Assembly (NCBI RefSeq): GCF_000485595.1
Contig: NW_014577716.1
Coordinates: forward strand, 119,843 to 144,661
DNA from: Priapulus caudatus
Taxonomy: Eukaryota; Priapulida; Priapulimorpha; Priapulimorphida; Priapulidae
DNA: 24,819 nt
Reading direction: 5' to 3'
The notes beneath the pieces were generated by a model. The model ran no database searches, had not been told where the DNA came from, and worked only from the letters and a program-made list of their open reading frames with translations. A program made the position numbers and the translations under genes. Shown piece by piece: positions 18,917 through 24,819 of the stretch. Numbering within the stretch: the stretch's first letter is position 1; every line of letters begins with the position of its first letter.

Positions 18917-21900
18917 GTCTATCTCAGACACTCTCTCCCACCCTCTTCCTGTTTTTCTCTCTCTCCTTCTCTCGTCATCTCCTTGTTTCTATGCCTTTCC
19001 CTCTCTCTCTTGCTTTCTTAATCTCACATCTTTATTTCTGCTCTCATTCTAACCGATTCATATATTCTTTATCGCCTCTGCCTTCCTCTCCCCTCCCTGA
19101 CTGTGAGAGTGTCAACACAACTTGTTGTTGTCCCATGTGTTTCAGAAGTCAATGTGATATGGGCAGCACATCAGGTACACCATAGTTCTGAAGAATACAA
19201 CTTTACTACAGCATTGCGACAGTCAGTTGTGCAAAACTACACTTCAATTGTGAGTTGTTTTTTATATAAAGAGAAATAGTATGCATTTACATATGCAACA
19301 TGCACAGTTTAAAAAAACGTACGTGGCACAATATATCACAACTTCTTTATCTAAAATAAACGAGAGGTGTACAGATTATTTATTTATTTCAAGACAGTAC
19401 ATTGATCTAAGATATACTAACATGAGCTTGCAAGCTTCTCACCATCAGTGCAATAATGAAAAAGAGTATAGATAAAAAGTATTTACCAATAAACTGTAGT
19501 AATTAATACTAGTAATTAATTAAGGAGCGACAAGTGACGATGCTGAGATGTTGGTGGACAAGTATAAACACACGTATGTTTACTTCCAAAGTGTGGGAGA
19601 ATAATCACAGTAAATAGGATTATTGGAATTCTTGCACAAAGTTATCGCTTGCCGTGTCCTCATTTTCTGTTGCAGGTGTTTTACTTGCCACTTGCACTCG
19701 CTGTGCCACCGCCAATGTACATGGTTCACAGTCAGTTCAACCTACTCTACCAGTTCTGGATACATACCGAGATCGTGCACTCACTAGGGCCCCTGGAGTA
19801 CATACTAAACACACCAAGTCACCATAGAGTACACCATGGTATTATAGTCTTGTCATATGCGTTGGTTACAGCATATCAGGTTGTGACTGATGAATTATTT
19901 AGCAAATTATCAAATGTCAAGGTTAGCTGATTGTGAAATAGAGACAACAGATTCACCCACTCATGCACACACTCACAGGTAGGCATGCACGCACGCACGC
20001 ACGCACACACATGCACATGCTCACAGGCAGGCACATACGCTCACAGGCAGGCAGGCACATACGCTCGCAGGCAGGCAGGCACGCACGAAAGCACCCATTC
20101 ATGCACACGCTCACAGGCACGCACGTACCCACGCACCCACTCATGCACACGCTCACAGGCATGCACGCACGCACGCACACGCATATTTGTGCCTGATGAT
20201 CCTGATATTTTTTACAATAACAGTATTGCATAAAACATTAAATTGCAGGTAGGAACAGGTATTGTATTGACAAGAACTATGGTGGAACTCTTATCATTTG
20301 GGACAGGCTGTTTGGTGAGTGTGAACATACCACATTCAAGTTTAAGTCATGCGCGTGAAACTGCTGAACTTTGCTATGTTTGCTATGTTTGCATAGTGAT
20401 ATCCATGACTGAGGTGATCTCTGACCCTGATTTTAGCCTATAGCTGACTGTGAGAGGTGCATTAATGAGACCAGATCTAGTACATCAATGTGTGAAATTA
20501 GCTAATCGATACACTCTGCTAATCCTTATACAGTAATATACACTGAGTGACAGGCCCACAGTTAGTGGTAGTCACAGTAGTACGGTAGTTCAATTCAGTG
20601 ATTGTAGTATACATATATACGTTCATAGTACCAGCTAAGCAAACAATATTATATTTTCACCAAAAAATCAGCATCCTTTTTATATATTATATTACGTGTT
20701 GTCTCATTTCTAAATGACTGATGGTTTTCTGATTCTCAGGTACATTTACCCCAGAGACAGAGGAAGTAGTGTATGGACTCACTCACCCAGTCGCAAGCTT
20801 TGACCCAAACTATATACAGGTACAAACTAGGTTTGTGAGGTGCTGTTGGGCAGAGTGTGGACAAAAAATCTTGTAATTGCATTGTCAATAATTCACAGAG
20901 GATAGTGCTTTGTAACACAGCCGAATGAATATATATGATTGAAAAGCCACATATTTACTTGTCATTATTTGACTTGAAAGTGCTTGCCATGAATGATTTT
21001 ATAAAGTAACTCATAATATCAAATTAATATCTCATGAAAAAGCATTCACACAAATACATTTTTTCTCCGATGAATTTTTAATTAGCAGTGAAATTTTTGA
21101 GGATATGTATTATTGAAGAATAAATAATATGTTTTTATCTTGTATAAATATTAGAGACGCTGCCATGTTAACCTGTGATGTGTTAGTATTTTGCTGGGTT
21201 ATCGATGCTACAGACTTTTTATTGGCTACTAACCTGTAATTGCAGCCATTAGAAAATCACTGCAGAGTCATGAACTACACATTACAGCAGAAATCTCACA
21301 GTCATGACCAGTATTAATTAGTTTATGTCAAATGGTGATCATAGCAGTATGTATATGAATGGATTTATTCTGGTTCCAGTGGTGTCATTACATGCACATA
21401 TTGAGGATGACGTGGGTCACACCTGGACTTCTAAACAAGCTGTGGGTGCTACTGAAGGGCCCTGGCTGGGTGCCTGGTAAATCCAGGCTTGGGTGCATCG
21501 AGGATATTCCTGATGTAAGCTCTCCTTGCACAGAGTCGAGCATTCACACGCTCTGACACACCGTTCAGGGCAGATCCGCTCAGACGTCTGTCTATGATGT
21601 GCTTTATAGTACGGAAGTATAATGGAAAGGCAAAGGCACTGTTCATTATTGCAGCAGCTGCTCACACATCTTTTCACGTTCACGAAAATTGCAGACAGGA
21701 AGAAGAGAACAGAAAATTGTTCTCCCGATTCGCGGCGATGTCTAATTGCACGGTTCGTCTTTACCGCGAACGTTTTGTTCGCACGTAGGTTCACGCTCCG
21801 GCAGAGAAATACGACCCGGGTGTGCCAGCGTGGTGCAACCTCTACTGCATGCTACACATGGCCATCACGGTGCTACACTACGACCACGCCGTCCGCTACA

Positions 21901-22290
21901 GAGAGGTAACAACCACGCTTACAGGGTTATAAATACACGAAGGAGAAGGGGGAGAAAACCACAGAGAAATCATAGCTTAATCTTTGAACGCAGTCGCGCA
22001 TTGCGTTGTCATCATAAGGTTGCTTGCTACCTGAGTCCTAACGAAACAACTCGTCCTTCACTGATGTCGTGGCTAGGCGTGGCGATACAGCAACGGTCTC
22101 GTGTCTTATAGGAGATGTCGGCCGTGCTGATGTTGGTGTTGTCAGTGCACTTCGTCTATACGCTGACCTGCTTCGGTGCTCTGTTCGATCACAGGTCAGT
22201 AGATGTTCTCAGTTCTCTCCATCTCATCCTCGCCCATAGTCGAACCCTGGCTTCATTTCCCTAAATGATTGCTGTGGCCCTATCTATTTA

Positions 22291-22337
<47 letters not shown>

Positions 22338-22926
22338 AAAATATTAATATAAAAATAGAATGAGGTGTCAATTTTTTTATTTTGTGAGCTTACGAGAACT
22401 TGTCTTTTCCTCATGCTTCACAACAACAACCAGAAGAAGACTGAGGAAGACACACAAAAATTGACACATTCTATTTTAATATTCATATTTTTCTATATCT
22501 GCATGGGTGTCCATGTTTTTACTTCTGTATATATACAGAAATGAAGTCATCTATATACATATATATATATATATGCATACTCACACAGACATTGTTGACG
22601 TCCCCAGGAACCGAGCCTCGTTGATGGAGTTCGGGCGATGTCTGTACTGCGTCGTTGCAGCGGGATATCTGGAAGTCTTCCCACCAGAGGGCGCCCTCGC
22701 GATGTCCACCCTGCTGTGTCGTGCGGTGCACTTTGTCTTCGTCGCCTCGCTGCTTCTGTGGGGGATGCAGAGCTTGCGGCACGAGGGTTTCCTCAGCACT
22801 GCAGATGACCGTCGCAAACCCGCAGTGACCCACACGCAGGAGCGGTGGGAGAGTAAGCGGTCGATTACCACGGCGACGTACGGCAGTGGGGGCCATCGGC
22901 TGAACGTGCAGAGCAAGCGCGAGTGA
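18027..22926 (+). CDS. AGMO: Alkylglycerol monooxygenase, eleven exons, 484 aa
   Basis: AGMO (TMEM195) is an ER membrane, di-iron, tetrahydrobiopterin-dependent enzyme that cleaves the ether bond of alkylglycerols. Exons: 18027-18134, 18388-18515, 18658-18809, 19146-19249, 19676-19838, 20249-20314, 20740-20819, 21380-21514, 21789-21905, 22112-22194, 22608-22926 (TGA). Every junction is GT-AG and all phases agree. The fatty-acid hydroxylase His boxes are intact: HRMAH (125-129), HQVHH (138-142) and HRVHH (214-218). Family blocks are clear: [100 protein letters not shown]. Later exons are hydrophobic and fit membrane spans. The start is the first in-frame ATG, just before DVSV as in vertebrate AGMO. 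Compared with human (445 aa) there is a basic tail of about 40-45 residues after [10 protein letters not shown]. No frameshift or missing catalytic His was seen. Confidence 0.96.
18234..18295. repeat. CA/GCA-type microsatellite in AGMO intron 1
   Basis: ACACACAC, GCACACATGCATGCA and CGCGCGCACACACGCAC runs are followed by (AT)n. This is a compound dinucleotide-type repeat, wholly intronic. Confidence 0.8.
18870..19020 (+). repeat. (CT)n microsatellite in AGMO intron 3
   Basis: A (TC)n core at about 18879-18907 sits in a longer pyrimidine-rich stretch. Long open frames on both strands here only translate the repeat (LSLSLS or RERERE) and are not genes. Confidence 0.9.
19956..20190. repeat. Minisatellite in AGMO intron 5
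   Basis: Degenerate units combine ACTCATGCACACGCTCACAG with CAGGCAGGCA and (CGCA)n runs, repeating about every 20-60 bp. The frames it opens on both strands ([16 protein letters not shown]) are artefacts of the repeat. Confidence 0.85.
22294..22336. repeat. (TA)n then (GA)n microsatellite in AGMO intron 10
   Basis: About fifteen TA units pass directly into about seven GA units, immediately before the inverted repeat that follows. Confidence 0.85.
22337..22492. mobile_element. Small foldback/MITE-like hairpin in AGMO intron 10
   Basis: The left arm (22337-22377) contains ATATTAATATAAAAATAGAA and GAGGTGTCAATTTTT. The right arm (22456-22492) is its near inverse, AAAAATTGACACATTCTATT then TTAATATTCATATTTTT. 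A second inner stem pairs CTTTTCCTCA with TGAGGAAGACA, so the whole 156 bp can fold. No clear target duplication was found because one flank is microsatellite DNA. Confidence 0.65.
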
Positions 22927-23543
22927 TCGGAGGCGTGGTTCAACGAACGTGCGCATGCGCGCACGCAACGGTGCTCTCGCGTTGATTAAGTCACGCCGGA
23001 GAACGTTGCATCGCCTGTACAGTACTGATCCGGAGTCAATCGCCCTGTTCTGTACTTACAGGACCGGGTAATTTATCTTGCCATGATACATGTAGTAGAC
23101 ATTTACATATGATAACTGTATGTAACGAATGTGTCTATGGCGACATGTCACCTCACAGTGAAAGCGACTCTGAGCGAGAGAGCCAGCAGCGTTGTTTTAA
23201 GCCTGCAAGTCTGCGTGGGGCTTGTGGGAGAGTTGGTGCACTGTGCGAGTATAGTAGCTTGTATCAGTTGTCATTAGTGTCACGCATTAATTATGCAGAG
23301 TAAATGTTTACTCTTGAAATTTTAATTACAACCTGTAAATCGTTGCCAAATAATTGTTTCGTGCATAGCGTTGCAATTCCGAAATTGATGCAGCAATTAG
23401 TTTATTGATTGCTGAAGTGTTAAACGAACTGTGATAGTGTAATGTGTGGATTTTAATGCCGTGATTTGCATATACATTTGTTTAATTGGATGGATACTTT
23501 TATGATATTCCAATCTTTTTTTCTCATCATGGGATCAAATAAA
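22927..23543 (+). other. AGMO 3' UTR and polyadenylation signals
   Basis: No exon is supported after the AGMO stop. The first canonical AATAAA I noticed on the + strand is at 23538-23543, with another at 23564-23569, which would give a 3' UTR of about 0.6 kb. The frame at 23109-23303 has no splice or start context. Confidence 0.4.
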
Positions 23544-23569
23544 GATGTTGCTACTACAATCAGAATAAA

Positions 23570-24589
23570 TGACCATTTTATTATGATTATTATTACTAAT
23601 AATGACATTAGGATTGTTACTTACTTGTTAAAAGAAGTTGAAGTGATTGGAGCACGAGTGCATACATGCAAGGATACGTCTGCCTGAACAGTGCAGTCAG
23701 TACATGGTCATCTCTGAACACAGACAGACACAGAAATTAGTGGTGTCCTTCAAATATAGTTTTATTTGACACATTTACATGATGATTCACACAAACGATG
23801 GTGTAGCTCCAATCTACTGTTGTATTTCTGGAAGAATTTGTTACACCATACTAATTTGAAACAACTCGTGTTACTGAACAACGATTTTCCTCAAGCAGAC
23901 TGAGACAGTTGTGGAACAACAACTGTAAACTATTAATAAGTAGTCATTAACAGCTTCAGCTGTAACGATTGGCATTGCTTGGCACTAAGCAGCCATCCCC
24001 TACTGACTCACGAATCACCACCTACTCATGATGCCAAACCATAACTCCAACAGTCACCGGCAGCGTTAAATTTACTACCATACTAAACTGCGTAGAAGTG
24101 TGCTGCCAGGATTGATGCGAGATATACATCTTGCTTCTGCTATACTAACAACGCAGACTATAACAGACTGCAGTTGCCCTCTATATTGCTGTGATGGAAT
24201 TTTGAGACCATACTGTGGCATAGCTATTCCTGGATGAAATAGCAAGAAAATCAACCCACCGATAAACGGTTAGGCATCAATATTTGGAAGGAATATTGTA
24301 ACAATCTCCATAAGATGCTGCCTGCTTTCACGTCGGCATACAGCACTAAACAGCTCGATGTGGTGATGACGATGATAGAGCAGAGATAAGTTAGATACCG
24401 ATATAGATACAGACAGCTCTATGATGCTGGCCTGTCGTCCTGCCACAGGTGTGTGTGTGTACTCACTAAATGACCTAACAGCCCTGGTTCAATAAAGAAC
24501 AGGTGAGAAAGCGGGAGGATGGATGTATGAAGGAACAGCTGAAATAATAAAGGCGCGGGGGTCGCTGCATGAAGTAACAGCCAGGAGTG

Positions 24590-24590
<1 letters not shown>
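23570..24590. other. 3' intergenic flank, no confident gene
   Basis: I see no confident gene. TTTATT at about 23760-23765 is an AATAAA on the minus strand and could end a convergent gene. A minus-strand frame open from an AG at about 24440 to a TAA at 24270-24272 (about 56 codons) might be its last exon, but I recognise no motif and composition is ambiguous. A short (GT)n lies at 24449-24460. Confidence 0.35.
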
Positions 24591-24593
<3 letters not shown>

Positions 24594-24668
<75 letters not shown>

Positions 24669-24819
24669 CAGCGAGAGATAGAAAGAGAGAGAGAGAGAGA
24701 GAGAGGAGATAAAAGAGGAGATGAGAAAGGAGGGGAGAGAGGGAGTAATAGAGAGAGAGAGGAGGAAGAGAGAGAGGGGGGAGAGAGAGAGAGAGGGAGG
24801 AGGGAGAGAGAGAGAGAGA
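24594..24819 (+). repeat. Long (GA)n microsatellite at the window end
   Basis: A pure (GA)n run of more than 30 units (24594-24661) passes into imperfect purine repeats (GAGAGA, GGAGG, GAGGA) that reach the last base. The strand is almost wholly purine, so triplex-type structure is possible. The repeat continues past the window. Confidence 0.95.

Noticed and set aside
18725-19052. Frames of RERERE or LSLSLS composition
   Set aside because: They translate the (CT)n microsatellite in AGMO intron 3; the real exon 3 ends at 18809.
19953-20233. Cys/Arg-rich or Thr/His-rich frames on both strands, resembling a small Cys-rich peptide
   Set aside because: They are products of the intron-5 minisatellite.
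21417-22111. Overlapping frames on both strands up to 125 codons
   Set aside because: They are shadows of AGMO exons 8-9 and the intron between; only the spliced frame matches AGMO.
22519-22968. 149- and 127-codon minus-strand frames
   Set aside because: They are complements of the last AGMO exon.
24270-24439. Possible last exon of a minus-strand gene (about 56 codons, ending LPNIDA)
   Set aside because: The acceptor is poor in pyrimidines (it follows a CA repeat), no other exon was found and no family is recognised.

Overview
The window is eukaryotic and almost certainly from an invertebrate metazoan. Its genes are split by GT-AG introns of roughly 100-760 bp, two gene models match animal families (AGMO and RAD51AP1), the DNA is full of microsatellites, MITE-like elements and retroelement remnants, and there is a short (CCCTAA)-like tract, the telomere motif of most animals. 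I cannot name the phylum. There are no operons, ribosome binding sites, CRISPR arrays or recognisable RNA genes.

Layout. 1-1678: two phase-compatible exons of an unidentified + strand gene, with a 289-bp palindromic element in the intron between them. 1786-5313: a 41-bp tandem repeat runs into a 77-bp satellite array of about 17 copies, which is interrupted by a 1.36-kb insertion and resumes in register for about 8 more copies. 5314-7735: a gene-poor stretch with a very large inverted repeat (6244-7022) and a separate 458-bp MITE with TGTGACCCG termini. 7736-10770: a + strand gene of seven recognised exons encoding a PPAY and polyglutamine protein of unknown family, with a 227-bp MITE in one intron. 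10988-11897: a 902-bp non-autonomous transposon with TTAA target duplications. 13203-15736, minus strand: a complete-looking six-exon RAD51AP1 homologue (253 aa). 15961-17278: a C-terminal fragment of a LINE reverse-transcriptase ORF split by a probable 1,043-bp solo LTR. 18027-22926, + strand: a complete eleven-exon alkylglycerol monooxygenase gene (AGMO, 484 aa). 22927-24819: its 3' flank and a long (GA)n microsatellite.

How the genes relate. RAD51AP1 and AGMO are head to head, with start codons 2.3 kb apart; more than half of that interval is the nested LINE and LTR insertion. The PPAY/polyQ gene and RAD51AP1 are convergent. Their products (recombination accessory factor, ether-lipid catabolism, possible WW-domain adaptor) suggest no common pathway; this looks like ordinary gene order diversified by repeats. 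I found no convincing novel multi-gene system. The strongest observations are the two conserved genes, reconstructed exon by exon, and several cleanly delimited mobile elements with target duplications.

All splice sites and homologies were read by eye. No alignment or database search was run. Family names rest on remembered motifs, and every exon boundary is a prediction.
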